DNA of 64,000 nucleotides from Breznakia pachnodae (GCF_030814225.1 NZ_JAUSUR010000001.1:744001-808000); one strand, 5' to 3'; counted from the stretch's first letter, positions 1 through 8,725 are shown. Notes: generated from the letters alone by a model not told the origin. A program made the numbers and translations.

Positions 1-12
1 GATAACAGCACT

Positions 13-201
13 ATGAGTCACGAGGAACTAAAAGGACCGCGTTGCCCATACTGTGGAAATCCTTATATTGTCAAGAAAAAGAGGAGTGCGGCAAAACATA
101 CTGCAGCTGCCATGATGACAGGTGGACTCAGTCTTGTTACACTTGCAGCTCCAAATAAAAAATATAAATGTCCATCATGTAATAAAACATTCAAGCTGTA
201 A
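13..201 (+). CDS. small zinc-ribbon protein (start may lie outside window)
   Basis: A 62-residue protein with two CxxC pairs (Cys11/14 and Cys53/56) that together form a zinc-ribbon layout. Between them is a small-residue, weakly hydrophobic stretch (about residues 31-46). No ribosome binding site is visible in the 12 bases before the ATG, and that frame is open to the window edge, so the true start may be upstream. It is followed by a good terminator. The partner of the ribbon is unknown; this is a family-level description, not a function. Confidence 0.6.
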   Translation: MSHEELKGPRCPYCGNPYIVKKKRSAAKHTAAAMMTGGLSLVTLAAPNKKYKCPSCNKTFKL

Positions 202-210
202 CAAAACAAG

Positions 211-242
211 CCCAAATCACCTAATTGATTTGGGTTTTATAA
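211..242 (+). terminator. rho-independent terminator of the zinc-ribbon gene
   Basis: CCCAAATC pairs with GATTTGGG across an 8-nt loop, followed by TTTTAT. It starts 9 bases after the stop codon. The rest of the gap to the next gene (243-487) shows only the promoter described next and a small inverted repeat TTAACTA/TAGTTAA near 446-470. Confidence 0.8.
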
Positions 243-412
243 TACTTACTTTTACGTTCCATAGAATCTACTCTCTACAAGCAAGAGTATTAAGCCACAA
301 AGTACCTTTTCATATAGTGTTATTTTATCTAATTACATAGTTTCACATTCCTCTTAAAATATTCTTATTAGTTCTCCAAATAAAAATCTAATCAAAGACA
401 TAAGCTGATATA

Positions 413-421
413 TGGTATAAT
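413..421 (+). promoter_or_regulatory. extended -10 promoter for the membrane protein gene
   Basis: TGGTATAAT is an extended -10 box (TGn plus TATAAT) 67 bases before the start codon. No good -35 hexamer is seen. The same string ATATGGTATAATT recurs before the plus-strand gene at 26.8 kb. Confidence 0.5.
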
Positions 422-487
422 TTAAATGATTTTATTTTAATAACTTAACTATAATTTGTTGTAGTTAAAATAAGAAGGGGATAACAT

Positions 488-1081
488 ATGAACACTGTAG
501 TAAAAAAAAGTAAACTATTATTAATATCTGCAATTATCGGTGCAGCTTATATGATTTATATTATTGCATACTTTGCAGGAGCAACAACTGAAAGTATTGG
601 TGGTGCACTGGCAACTGCACTTGTATTACCGCATATGGCAGCTGTAATCATTGCTGTATTCTTTAATGTTCTTGGATATATAATGAATAATCGATGGCTT
701 GCATTAGCAAGTGGAATTTTCTATATTGTTTCACTTATCTTAATGCCTATCTATTTTATGTTCGTAATTATTGAAGCAATCCTAAGTTTTATTGCTTTCG
801 CAAAGATAAAGAAAGAACCTGAAATAAGGATACGAAGAGAATCTTATTTAAATGACAGAGATGCAATTGTTACAACAACCAAGAAAGAAGTTACGCAAGA
901 AATAAAACCCGAGCCAATTCCAGTTGTTACAAAAGCAAAAGTTGAAATGAAAGCCACTCCTAGTTCAAAACAAACAACTTTAAAGTTTGATGTGAATAAA
1001 CTGGCAAACTTAGTTATTATATTTTCAGCAATTGCTCTATTGTTTGGATTCGGTGTTCTAATATACGTTTTAATAAAATAG
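488..1081 (+). CDS. integral membrane protein of unknown function
   Basis: A 197-residue protein with about four closely spaced hydrophobic segments in residues 8-110, then a basic/acidic linker (about 115-170) rich in Lys, Glu and Pro, and one more hydrophobic segment at the C-terminus (about 172-195). The start follows AAGAAGGGG. The linker would lie between the membrane bundle and a tail anchor. I do not recognise the family. It ends at a terminator shared with the convergent acetyltransferase gene. Confidence 0.65.
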   Translation: MNTVVKKSKLLLISAIIGAAYMIYIIAYFAGATTESIGGALATALVLPHMAAVIIAVFFNVLGYIMNNRWLALASGIFYIVSLILMPIYFMFVIIEAILSFIAFAKIKKEPEIRIRRESYLNDRDAIVTTTKKEVTQEIKPEPIPVVTKAKVEMKATPSSKQTTLKFDVNKLANLVIIFSAIALLFGFGVLIYVLIK

Positions 1082-1086
1082 CAATC

Positions 1087-1125
1087 AAAAAGTATTGATC
1101 TAATTTTAAATCAATACTTTTTTTA
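1087..1125. terminator. bidirectional terminator
   Basis: AAAAAGTATTGAT pairs with ATCAATACTTTTTTT. The hairpin has A/T tracts on both sides and sits between two convergent genes (stops at 1081 and 1129), so it can end transcription from both. Confidence 0.85.
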
Positions 1126-1128
1126 CGA

Positions 1129-1638
1129 CTAAATTGTATATATGTATTCGCAAATCTTCTCATTATCTGCACTTGTGATATCTTCATTCAATAATTTAAA
1201 TCCACATTTCTCTAATACTTTACGTGATCCAATATTATCAGCATTACATATTCCATAAATACTTTGAATTTTTAACTCATTCATAATAAAAGGTAAGAAC
1301 ACATTTAATGCTTCTGTCGCATATCCTTTACCTGTATATTTTTCGGCTATATGATATCCTATTTCATATTTTCCATCATCAATTGGAACCGCTTGAATAT
1401 ATCCAATGTTTTCACCACTATTTAAAACAATTGGATAAACTTGTGGAACATCATTGTTTCCATAGTTACTCATAAAGTATTCAACAACTTCCCTAGCCTC
1501 TTCAATTGTCTCAAAATACTCATCTGGTATAAATCGTTTTGTATTCTCATCATGTGAATTATGATAAACACTCTCAACCATATCACTACTAAACTTAACT
1601 ATTTTTAAACGTTCACTCTGAACTTTTATACTATTCAT
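1129..1638 (-). CDS. GNAT family N-acetyltransferase (RimJ/RimL type)
   Basis: A 169-residue protein with the whole GNAT fold in the RimJ/RimL style. It opens with a first strand of the SERLKIVKF type, and the acetyl-CoA loop is YTGKGYATEAL. A following helix-strand contains NxGSRKVLEKCGF, in which the Asn and the KCGF turn are typical of the family. Proteins of this group acetylate N-terminal amines of ribosomal proteins or small molecules; the substrate here cannot be read from sequence. The start has a good AAGGAG site. It lies 11 bases downstream of the DUF1905 gene on the same strand, so the two may be cotranscribed. Confidence 0.85.
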   Translation of the reverse strand: MNSIKVQSERLKIVKFSSDMVESVYHNSHDENTKRFIPDEYFETIEEAREVVEYFMSNYGNNDVPQVYPIVLNSGENIGYIQAVPIDDGKYEIGYHIAEKYTGKGYATEALNVFLPFIMNELKIQSIYGICNADNIGSRKVLEKCGFKLLNEDITSADNEKICEYIYTI

Positions 1639-1649
1639 ATATTAACTCC

Positions 1650-2324
1650 TTAATCTATATAGATTTCCATATAACTAACAATTCTTTTACTATCATAATC
1701 ATATTGTACTTCTACTGCAGGATTATAATATTTTTCATTATAATATACCATTAGTAACCCATTTGGTTCTGCCTTAGCATTTATAATACAACATTTAGGA
1801 AAATCAACTTGTTTTCCTTTTGTATAGATAAACTTATCTGCATGCCTAATTCCATAGTAATCAAGTGCTTCAATTACTTTACTTATACTAACTTCCCTTT
1901 TTGTATTACTTTGCATAACTTTCATTGCTTCATCAACACTGACGTTTGCTAACATTGCAACACACGCATGATAACCACAAGCATCAGCTGGTGTCTTAAT
2001 ATAATTTATACTATCTATTTTCCTTATAGGTTTTTCTTTATTATAAGGACTATTTGCAGTAATTCGACTTAACTTATCAATAATTTCAAACTGAACATAT
2101 AAATCATTTCTTCTTTCTAATTTCTTTATTATTGTTTTTGTAATTGGGATATAGTATTTACCGTCTCCCTTAGGAACTAACTTACACTCAAAAGAAACAT
2201 TTTCAACCATTACTGATACAGAAATCATTCCTTTCTGATTGCATGTATCCCAAACGTTAAATGGTATTTCAATAAATGTTCGATTACCTGATTCTAATAA
2301 TCCTGATGTAAATGAATATGGCAT
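1650..2324 (-). CDS. DUF1905 domain protein
   Basis: A 224-residue protein. The first 80 residues fit the DUF1905 family: a small beta barrel beginning with a strand like FTSGLLESGNRTFIEIPFNV and a later GDGKYYIPIT turn. The middle and end (about 100-224) form a second domain that I do not recognise; its predicted alpha-beta stretch contains one CGYHAC motif (about 116-121). The ATG follows AAGGGGAAG. Its biochemical role is unknown. Confidence 0.6.
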   Translation of the reverse strand: MPYSFTSGLLESGNRTFIEIPFNVWDTCNQKGMISVSVMVENVSFECKLVPKGDGKYYIPITKTIIKKLERRNDLYVQFEIIDKLSRITANSPYNKEKPIRKIDSINYIKTPADACGYHACVAMLANVSVDEAMKVMQSNTKREVSISKVIEALDYYGIRHADKFIYTKGKQVDFPKCCIINAKAEPNGLLMVYYNEKYYNPAVEVQYDYDSKRIVSYMEIYID

Positions 2325-2362
2325 AATTACTTCCCCTTAATATAATATCTAAAGTATAGCAT

Positions 2363-2394
2363 AAAAAAAGAACCATATCTTTAAGATATAGTTC
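2363..2394 (-). terminator. terminator downstream of the restriction-modification gene
   Basis: On the minus strand GAACTATATCTT pairs with AAGATATGGTTC (one G-U pair), followed by TTTTTTT. It closes transcription coming from the large gene that ends at 2559. Its sequence resembles the terminator after tRNA-Ala at 30.6 kb (see findings). Confidence 0.8.
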
Positions 2395-2558
2395 GTCTCT
2401 TTCTATATGGTGCGTTCAATCATACTATGGTCGAACTTCACTTATACAAGTTAATATATATCAAGTACTAACTTTATATAGATATAATACCATACTTTAT
2501 GTGAAATTACAATAGTTTTATGGCAAAAAATATATTAATGTTTAATAAACATCGTATT

Positions 2559-5108
2559 TTACTTTAAAAAATCACTTAATAGATTATTAATCATTTCTAT
2601 TTTAGTCCTCATATTATTTTGCATAACCATTATTTCATTAATTGAACCATTGACTGATTCCATTATTTCCTTTTGCTCACTTTTTGATATATTTGGTATT
2701 CTTAAGAGTTCTAGATCATTAGTACCAAAATTATCTCGAACTGACCCAGAAGCTAGCACTTGTATTTGATATTTCATAAACGGTGTTTTTAGTAATTGTA
2801 CTAAATATTTAATATCAATATCAACATTTCTCAACACTACATAAGCTGGGCTTGTAATCAAACTCTCATCATCAGAATCAATCCATATTATTGAACCAGT
2901 ATTAATTCTATAAGGATTAAAAACAATATCATTTTTATATAGCCTTTGTGGTAATCCAGATCGTGTAGACAAAATATCATCTACAGTTTTTTCTTCTATT
3001 TCTGTGACAGTACCATTTAGTGTTTTCACTACAGATACATATTTGTATACCTTTTCTACATTATTATTTAATTCTTTCTCTGTTAACTTAATTCTTTGCG
3101 TATTATTTTCGCTAATATCTAAACTAACAAATGAAGAAAGCAACGTAGTTGTTTCTTTTTTAAAGAAATAGTAGGTAGGATCAATTCTTAAAGGAACATG
3201 ATCAAAATCAATTCTCAAAAATTTAACCATTGATTTTTTCCAATTCTCACTTTTTTCTATATCGCCATATTCAATAGAAGCATATTCTAAAGGATCTGCA
3301 ACTATTGTTTCAAAATCATTATTCTTTAATTTATTAGCAATAATTTGAAAATCGCTTCCTTCATATCCTCTTTTGATTATTTTTCCTGAAGGTTCATACC
3401 CTATCTGATTAACTGAAGCGAAATTTATTGTCATAACATGATTTTTATTAATCCACGTCCTTTTATCAGACAATATAATTTCTTTTTGTCTATCACTTGT
3501 ATTTTTGTATGCTACTAGCACCACCGTATTAATAGTATCTACTCCAGACATTACAAAACTATGTTTTGGCAACTTTACAATTGTATCAATTGTGAAATGA
3601 CTTAAAATGAAATCTCTTGTTGCTGAAGTTTTATTACTAAAAATCCCCTCAGGCAATACAATTAGTAATCTTCCCCCAGGTTTTAGTAATTTCCATGCTC
3701 TTTCAACAAATAAATTTTCTGTTTTCACTTTTGAGAATTTAATTTCACCGTTCTTATCGCGTCGTTTTTTAGACAAAGTATACCTTGATAATACTTTTTG
3801 ATCCTCCTCTGTTGATCCAAAAGGAGGATTAGCTAATATAACATTAACACCTGAATTAGGATCATCATTATTATACTCACTTGCTAAATAGGGATCCCCA
3901 TTAAAATCGCTAACATCTAAACCATTACCATGTTGGATTTGTTTTCCATCACCCCATAATAACATATTCATCTTTGCAGTTCTTACCGCCCTTGGCTCTG
4001 CATCAATACCAAATATTTGTGTTTTTGCAATTTCCTCTAGTTCTTCCCTTGTTTTACCTAGAGCATCTATAAAAACTTTAGGTAAGGTATCAATAAGTTT
4101 CATTTTTTCTTCAAATGCTTTTATCAAAAACCCCCCAGACCCAGACGCAAAATCAAGAACTTTATCATTTAATGAAATTTCGGCTCTTTCTATCATAAAG
4201 TCGACTACTGCACGAGGTGTGAAAAATTGTCCTAATCCTTTACCTCTTAATTGACTAGGTAAAAATTCCTCAAATGCCCTACCTTTTATATCAGTCAAAG
4301 AATCTTTTAAATCAAAATCTTTATTTAAAATATCCAACACTGTAATAAGCGCTTTTGGAGTTAACCCAATTTTAGTGTTTATAGCAAAAATACCTGGATA
4401 ATAACTACTCACTTTTTCTTGAAACCATTTATCAACAAACTCAGATTGGGCTTTTATTACTCCCATAGCTTTAATTCTCTCAATAGTTAACTGTTCATCA
4501 TCAGATAAACTATCATTAATAATTTTAATAAACAATACTTTACTAAACTCATCAAATGCAGATGAGGGATCTAATTTATCTATCGATCTAATTTTCGTAT
4601 GAATTACTCTAAATGTTCTTCTATAATCAACTATTTTTGGACTATCCGTTTCTACTTCATCAGATATTTTCATATTATCTACAATATTTTTTTCAACCGA
4701 ATCAATAATTTCTATTAACTCACTATATCCTGTCGTTTCTAATTCATCAACCTTTTTATCTAAAAGTATATGTTTCTTATTCCCTTCTTGATAGAATCTT
4801 ACTATTATTCTATCTGCATTAGTAAGAATAGAAATGGGAGTCTCTAATTGAAAAGCATATGAATCAATCTGACCAAAGTATTGCTCTAATGTAACATTTG
4901 GAGATTTTGAATCAATTACAATTAAATTCTCATTTGAATCACTTTTGATTACAACATCTGCTTCCTTAGTTAAAACACTCCTTCCCTGATGAATTTTTAT
5001 TGGTACATGAAAACTAACTCTATCACTCGGTATAGAAAGTATTTCTTTTATTAAATGTGAATATACAAACTTTGTTTCAACTTCTGCTTCATTTCTATAA
5101 TTTGACAT
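2559..5108 (-). CDS. single-polypeptide restriction-modification enzyme (R-M-S fusion, type IIG-like)
   Basis: A protein of about 849 residues with three parts. Residues 1-130 resemble the HsdR N-terminal nuclease domain: Asp51, then Asp66-Ser-Lys68, fits a PD-(D/E)xK centre. Residues about 150-560 form an HsdM-like N6-adenine methylase, with SAM motif I (DFASGSGGF, near 320) and catalytic motif IV (NPPFG, near 430). The last 200 residues look like an HsdS-type target recognition domain with a closing coiled coil. No helicase is present, so it would cut and modify without translocation, as type IIG enzymes do. I start at the ATG with SD AGAGG and not the GTG two codons earlier, which touches that site. 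It stands alone beside the ICE and may be part of an island or of the chromosome. Confidence 0.8.
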   Translation of the reverse strand: MSNYRNEAEVETKFVYSHLIKEILSIPSDRVSFHVPIKIHQGRSVLTKEADVVIKSDSNENLIVIDSKSPNVTLEQYFGQIDSYAFQLETPISILTNADRIIVRFYQEGNKKHILLDKKVDELETTGYSELIEIIDSVEKNIVDNMKISDEVETDSPKIVDYRRTFRVIHTKIRSIDKLDPSSAFDEFSKVLFIKIINDSLSDDEQLTIERIKAMGVIKAQSEFVDKWFQEKVSSYYPGIFAINTKIGLTPKALITVLDILNKDFDLKDSLTDIKGRAFEEFLPSQLRGKGLGQFFTPRAVVDFMIERAEISLNDKVLDFASGSGGFLIKAFEEKMKLIDTLPKVFIDALGKTREELEEIAKTQIFGIDAEPRAVRTAKMNMLLWGDGKQIQHGNGLDVSDFNGDPYLASEYNNDDPNSGVNVILANPPFGSTEEDQKVLSRYTLSKKRRDKNGEIKFSKVKTENLFVERAWKLLKPGGRLLIVLPEGIFSNKTSATRDFILSHFTIDTIVKLPKHSFVMSGVDTINTVVLVAYKNTSDRQKEIILSDKRTWINKNHVMTINFASVNQIGYEPSGKIIKRGYEGSDFQIIANKLKNNDFETIVADPLEYASIEYGDIEKSENWKKSMVKFLRIDFDHVPLRIDPTYYFFKKETTTLLSSFVSLDISENNTQRIKLTEKELNNNVEKVYKYVSVVKTLNGTVTEIEEKTVDDILSTRSGLPQRLYKNDIVFNPYRINTGSIIWIDSDDESLITSPAYVVLRNVDIDIKYLVQLLKTPFMKYQIQVLASGSVRDNFGTNDLELLRIPNISKSEQKEIMESVNGSINEIMVMQNNMRTKIEMINNLLSDFLK

Positions 5109-5289
5109 ATACACCTCTCTAGATTATTAGCACATCTTTCATAATTATATATAACTTCACAAAATAAAACAACCTCTCTTGAGCCATTCTTCCCAACATA
5201 CGGTCTAAGTTACTATTAACTTTTTGTAACATTCACTAGCCTCACTCTAAATAATTATAATAATGACTAATTTCTTTTAAATTCCACAA

Positions 5290-5316
5290 AAAAAGCATCT
5301 TTCTAAAGATGCTTAA
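5290..5316 (-). terminator. terminator of the 80-residue orphan gene
   Basis: On the minus strand AAGCATCTTT pairs with AAAGATGCTT, followed by seven T. It begins right after the stop at 5319. The 200 bases between here and the restriction-modification gene show no other structure. Confidence 0.8.
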
Positions 5317-5318
5317 TA

Positions 5319-5561
5319 TTATACATATTTCGTTCCCCTAAATCCTGTATTAGTATCATGTCCAATTATTTTAGAAATCCTTCCATTACTATCAAAATAA
5401 ACTTCATAAGTATCATGTAATTTTGAATTATTCATAGGCACTAACATTTGAACATATCTTCCCATATCCTTATAAATAATTTTGTCCTCATCTTGGATTG
5501 CGTCATATTTTAACATATCCAAAATTGAAAGTTTTGCATTCCTCACATCATAATAACCCAT
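5319..5561 (-). CDS. small protein of unknown function
   Basis: A small soluble protein of 80 residues with alternating strands and a C-terminus rich in Gly/Thr. It is preceded by an excellent SD (AAAGGAGG) 8 bases from the ATG; the GTG three codons earlier overlaps that site and is unlikely as start. It has its own terminator. It sits between the restriction-modification gene and the recombinases, so it could be the last gene outside the ICE or the first inside. No family recognised. Confidence 0.55.
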   Translation of the reverse strand: MGYYDVRNAKLSILDMLKYDAIQDEDKIIYKDMGRYVQMLVPMNNSKLHDTYEVYFDSNGRISKIIGHDTNTGFRGTKYV

Positions 5562-5627
5562 ACTAAACACCTCCTTTTACTTATATTTTTATAATATAAA
5601 TCCTTATTTATTATGTCAATTAATCAT

Positions 5628-5992
5628 TTATGATAATTCATCTTTCTTTCTTAATAAACTATCACAAAGTTGTGGATGCACTTCTATCACCTCAACATTA
5701 TATTCATTAAATTTTTTTCTAATTCAATCAATATATCTTCTCTGCGAGTTAATCTATCTTTATGTAATACTATTAATTTATTTATATTACCTTTTTCTAT
5801 TTCAGCTAACAATGTATTCAACGCTTTACCGTCTAAACCTTTACCACTTACACCATTATCAATAAAATGAATTACTTTTCCATCATTGTGCAAGTTATCA
5901 ATCATATATGAATTAATCAAATTTGATTGATAATTTAAGTTATCAATATCTTCATTTATACTACTTCTTAAATAAACTGCTACATTTTTCAT
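5628..5992 (-). pseudogene. small serine recombinase (resolvase N-domain), frameshifted
   Basis: The uninterrupted reading frame covers 101 residues and is the catalytic domain of a serine recombinase: YLRSS at the N-terminus (likely nucleophile Ser11) and the DRLTRRED motif near residue 81. It stops at 5687. In the -1 frame the protein continues through sequence of the form KFNEYNVEVIEV to a stop at 5628, which is how such domains normally end. The break is at an A7 run in the sense strand, read GAA AAA AAT, so either one A was lost or the ribosome slips -1 on A-AAA-AAT. It has no DNA-binding or zinc domain and overlaps the end of the large recombinase by 4 bases, so it may be an accessory to it. 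Confidence 0.65.
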
Positions 5993-7386
5993 TTTCCCTT
6001 TTCCTCCTTCAATTCTATTTTCAATGGGATTTTCAAATCTAAATCTACCGTTATATCTTTAACTTTATTATTAATTAATTTTTTCTTCTTGTCAAAACTA
6101 AACTGATTAAACTTAATTTCATATTCAGTTATGAATGTACTGTATTCTGCTTTCTTCTTTTTATAATCATCTTCATACCTCATCATCATAGATATATATG
6201 TATCACCACTTATTTTACCTGACACATAAAAATTATACATATTTTCTTTTAATTCTTCTATAGAATTAAGTTCATTCTGATATTCTTTAATTATAATATC
6301 CTTTTCTGTATTCTTTCTATATTTAGCAATTTTATCCAATGTATAATCAATCAATATACTTTCATTAATACGCTTTTTACATTTTGGACAATAATAATAT
6401 AAATACGTAACACATTCACCTGAATTTATTTTATTAGTTGATTTTTGTTCGCATAAATCACCACAATTACAATAAATCTTGTTTTTAAATAGATAATCAT
6501 TAATCGCTACTTTACTTCTACGTGATATGATTTTGTTAACTTTATTAAAAAATTCTAAATCAATTATTGCATCTATATTAATTTCATATTCATCACTTTT
6601 AAGTGTCATAATACCACAATAGATTTTATTATGTAATATATTCCTAATTTGATATTCTGTATATGTTTTTTTAATTGTTTTCATATATTCTAACTCATTA
6701 ACCATCAATGCAATTTCCAAAAATGAATAGTTATCATATGCCAAATTAAAAATATATTCAATAACTTCACTTTCTTCCTCATGTATTTTAAGACCTTTTT
6801 TCACAAAATCTTTTTTTCTTCCATTGATCATAATAACTTCTTTTTCACTATAACGAACGTAGCCAAATGGTGGTTTCCCACCTTTTATATAATTACCTAA
6901 TCTCGCACCTGCTGACAAAGCCTCATTTGTTCGCTCACTATTTGTATCTTGCTCCCACTCTGCAATAGATATAATAACATTACATACCATTCTTCCTGTT
7001 GCAGTATTGGTATCAAAATTTTCACTCATAGAAACAAACGACACATCATACTTTTTAAATAACACTAGCATTTCATGTAATGACGTTAACCGTCTAACTA
7101 ATCTATCCAATTTATAAACAATAACACATTTTATCTTACCTGCCTTAATATCTTTAATTAATTCTCTCATCTTGGGTCTTTTCAAATTCTTCGCACTAGC
7201 TCCAAACTCTTGATATAAGACAGTTTCACCTTTCATCTCATATAATTCTATATAATTATTTATGCGTCTCTCTTGCTCTTCTAAGTTATAACCGTCCTGT
7301 GCCTGTCGCTTTGTACTTTCTCTACAATACTTTGCAATTTTTCTTTCATCAGCGTTTAATTTTTGAACTCCATCATTTACTAACAT
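5989..7386 (-). CDS. large serine recombinase (ICE integrase)
   Basis: About 465 residues. The order is resolvase-type catalytic domain (YCREST, likely nucleophile Ser24; KLDRLVRR), recombinase domain (about 170-270), a zinc ribbon with a CNCG pair and a CPKC pair about 25 residues later (about 300-340), and a coiled coil near the C-terminus. This is the TndX/TnpX-like class of large serine integrases that insert and excise elements without homology. I choose the ATG with SD AGGGGGA; a TTG seven codons earlier lacks a site. It is the most terminal long gene of the ICE, as expected for an integrase beside its att site. The next gene inward, a 83-residue protein, may be its excision helper. Confidence 0.9.
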   Translation of the reverse strand: MLVNDGVQKLNADERKIAKYCRESTKRQAQDGYNLEEQERRINNYIELYEMKGETVLYQEFGASAKNLKRPKMRELIKDIKAGKIKCVIVYKLDRLVRRLTSLHEMLVLFKKYDVSFVSMSENFDTNTATGRMVCNVIISIAEWEQDTNSERTNEALSAGARLGNYIKGGKPPFGYVRYSEKEVIMINGRKKDFVKKGLKIHEEESEVIEYIFNLAYDNYSFLEIALMVNELEYMKTIKKTYTEYQIRNILHNKIYCGIMTLKSDEYEINIDAIIDLEFFNKVNKIISRRSKVAINDYLFKNKIYCNCGDLCEQKSTNKINSGECVTYLYYYCPKCKKRINESILIDYTLDKIAKYRKNTEKDIIIKEYQNELNSIEELKENMYNFYVSGKISGDTYISMMMRYEDDYKKKKAEYSTFITEYEIKFNQFSFDKKKKLINNKVKDITVDLDLKIPLKIELKEEKGK

Positions 7387-7424
7387 AATATATTCCCCCT
7401 GTTCCAATTCAAAAAAAAGAAGAA

Positions 7425-7676
7425 TTATTTTATAAATTCTTCTAGTTCACTAATCATAGTTTTTACTTCTTTTTCTACTAAATCATTTACTTTTATTATA
7501 GTTTCCAATGATATAGTATTTTGCCCTCCTAAGAACTTATACCATGAACCTAAATCTACTCCATGAGATTTAATAATTCTAGACATTTTAAACCACATAG
7601 GCGCTGATTTAAATTTTTGTCTATACTTATCTCTTTCTTCAATCTCTGATATCGATAGTCTACTTTTTACATTCAC
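7425..7676 (-). CDS. small helical protein next to the integrase, possible directionality factor
   Basis: An 83-residue, charged, mainly helical protein starting with GTG 6 bases after AAAGGAG; no in-frame ATG is near. The middle (SHGVDLGSWYKFLGGQNTIS) looks like a short helix-turn-helix that would fit XRE-type DNA binding. It lies 38 bases before the integrase start, the usual place for excisionases or recombination directionality factors. That role is inferred from position and size only. Confidence 0.55.
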   Translation of the reverse strand: MNVKSRLSISEIEERDKYRQKFKSAPMWFKMSRIIKSHGVDLGSWYKFLGGQNTISLETIIKVNDLVEKEVKTMISELEEFIK

Positions 7677-7796
7677 TTTCTTCTCCTTTCTCTATAAATT
7701 TAATTATAATGGTTTATTTTTCTTTGAATAGAACAACTTTATATGGTATTCCATACTTCATTAGTTATTTAATTGAATGATCATATACAATTTAAA

Positions 7797-8606
7797 TCAA
7801 TCAATTTTCATAAACTTTTGATACAAGCAATCACCTACATACTTACTATTAAACTCAAATTGAAACAATGGATTACCCAGACTTTCATATTTTAAGAACC
7901 GGTCAAATTCATTATCATTCAAAAATAATTCTTCTGGTTTCTTTAACTTTTGGCTAGGGAAATAGAAACGTTCGCCTTTGCCGATATAATCATCTTTCAA
8001 TGTCTTTTCAATATACTTCGTTACGTAATTAACAATATCATGAGCCGTTTTGATTTCATTAATATAAATATATCCATGCCCCCACAACTCCTCAAGCTCC
8101 TCTTTATCAATTCTAGGAAGATTAAAGCATACAATATGCAAGTGTAATCTTTTTGTAGCATTTTCACCACGTTCAATTACTGCAAGATATTCATACTTAT
8201 CACCATACTTGCGTTTAAACTTCTTATTGAAGTATTGGAAATCATCAATAACCTTTTTACGTTCTGGTGGCTCTCCTTTAAATGTTAAAGTTAAAAACTT
8301 ATCACGTTCAGGATATTGTCCTGCATTCGCTTGTATAATCCGTGTTATCTTACGTTTAGCAGCTAAGATGTTCGATACCCTACGCTTATATGTTTCAGTA
8401 TCTACAGTAACCTTTTCAACTTCTGTAACAATTTCACTATCACCATTTTTTAAAATGGTATCTTCCAATTCGCATAAATCTTTCTCATCTTGAATATCCT
8501 CAAATGGCAATTTCTTATAAAGTACTTCACGATAGGCGTAAACTTCTGTTATATCACCTGAACGTATCACCTTAAATGCATAGTCTTTATACCTTTGTAT
8601 ATTCAT
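7797..8606 (-). CDS. HUH endonuclease: rolling-circle Rep / relaxase
   Basis: 269 residues. The three rolling-circle motifs are clear: motif I FLTLTF (about 104-109), motif II HLH (His155, His157) for the metal, and motif III Y-V-T-K-Y with Tyr194 and Tyr198. The YxxxY pair is typical of phiX174 gpA and G2P-type Reps, in which the two tyrosines alternate in nicking and rejoining. In an ICE such a protein nicks the origin for transfer, for replication of the excised circle, or for both. It is not the Rep_trans/MobT type of Tn916. It is separated from the coupling ATPase gene by 110 bases that hold a candidate origin. A pure plasmid-style Rep with no role in transfer is the alternative. Confidence 0.85.
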   Translation of the reverse strand: MNIQRYKDYAFKVIRSGDITEVYAYREVLYKKLPFEDIQDEKDLCELEDTILKNGDSEIVTEVEKVTVDTETYKRRVSNILAAKRKITRIIQANAGQYPERDKFLTLTFKGEPPERKKVIDDFQYFNKKFKRKYGDKYEYLAVIERGENATKRLHLHIVCFNLPRIDKEELEELWGHGYIYINEIKTAHDIVNYVTKYIEKTLKDDYIGKGERFYFPSQKLKKPEELFLNDNEFDRFLKYESLGNPLFQFEFNSKYVGDCLYQKFMKID

Positions 8607-8650
8607 GTTTTCACCTCATTTGTCCATAAAGTTAGCTAATATAATCAAGT

Positions 8651-8725
8651 AAAGGGAATCGCACTCACAGAGTGCGATTGCGACTTGCTGATAATTTGAG
8701 ATTATCGCAGTCGCACTCAGTCATT
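8651..8725. other. candidate origin (oriT/dso) with two hairpins
   Basis: AATCGCACTC (8657-8666) and GAGTGCGATT (8670-8679) form a perfect 10-bp stem with an ACA loop. Directly after, GCGAC-TGC-GATAAT pairs with ATTATC-GCA-GTCGC (about 8680-8715) with single bulged T residues on the left arm. TCGCACTCA then occurs once more at 8711-8719. This GC-rich double hairpin sits in the gap between the FtsK-like ATPase and the Rep, where Tn916 carries oriT. Confidence 0.6.

Noticed and set aside
2400..2440. tRNA-like sequence (GTTCGACC ... ACCA) on the minus strand
   Set aside because: The T stem does not pair and 5 extra bases separate the loop from ACCA; no anticodon arm is found upstream. Kept only as a possible remnant in the findings.
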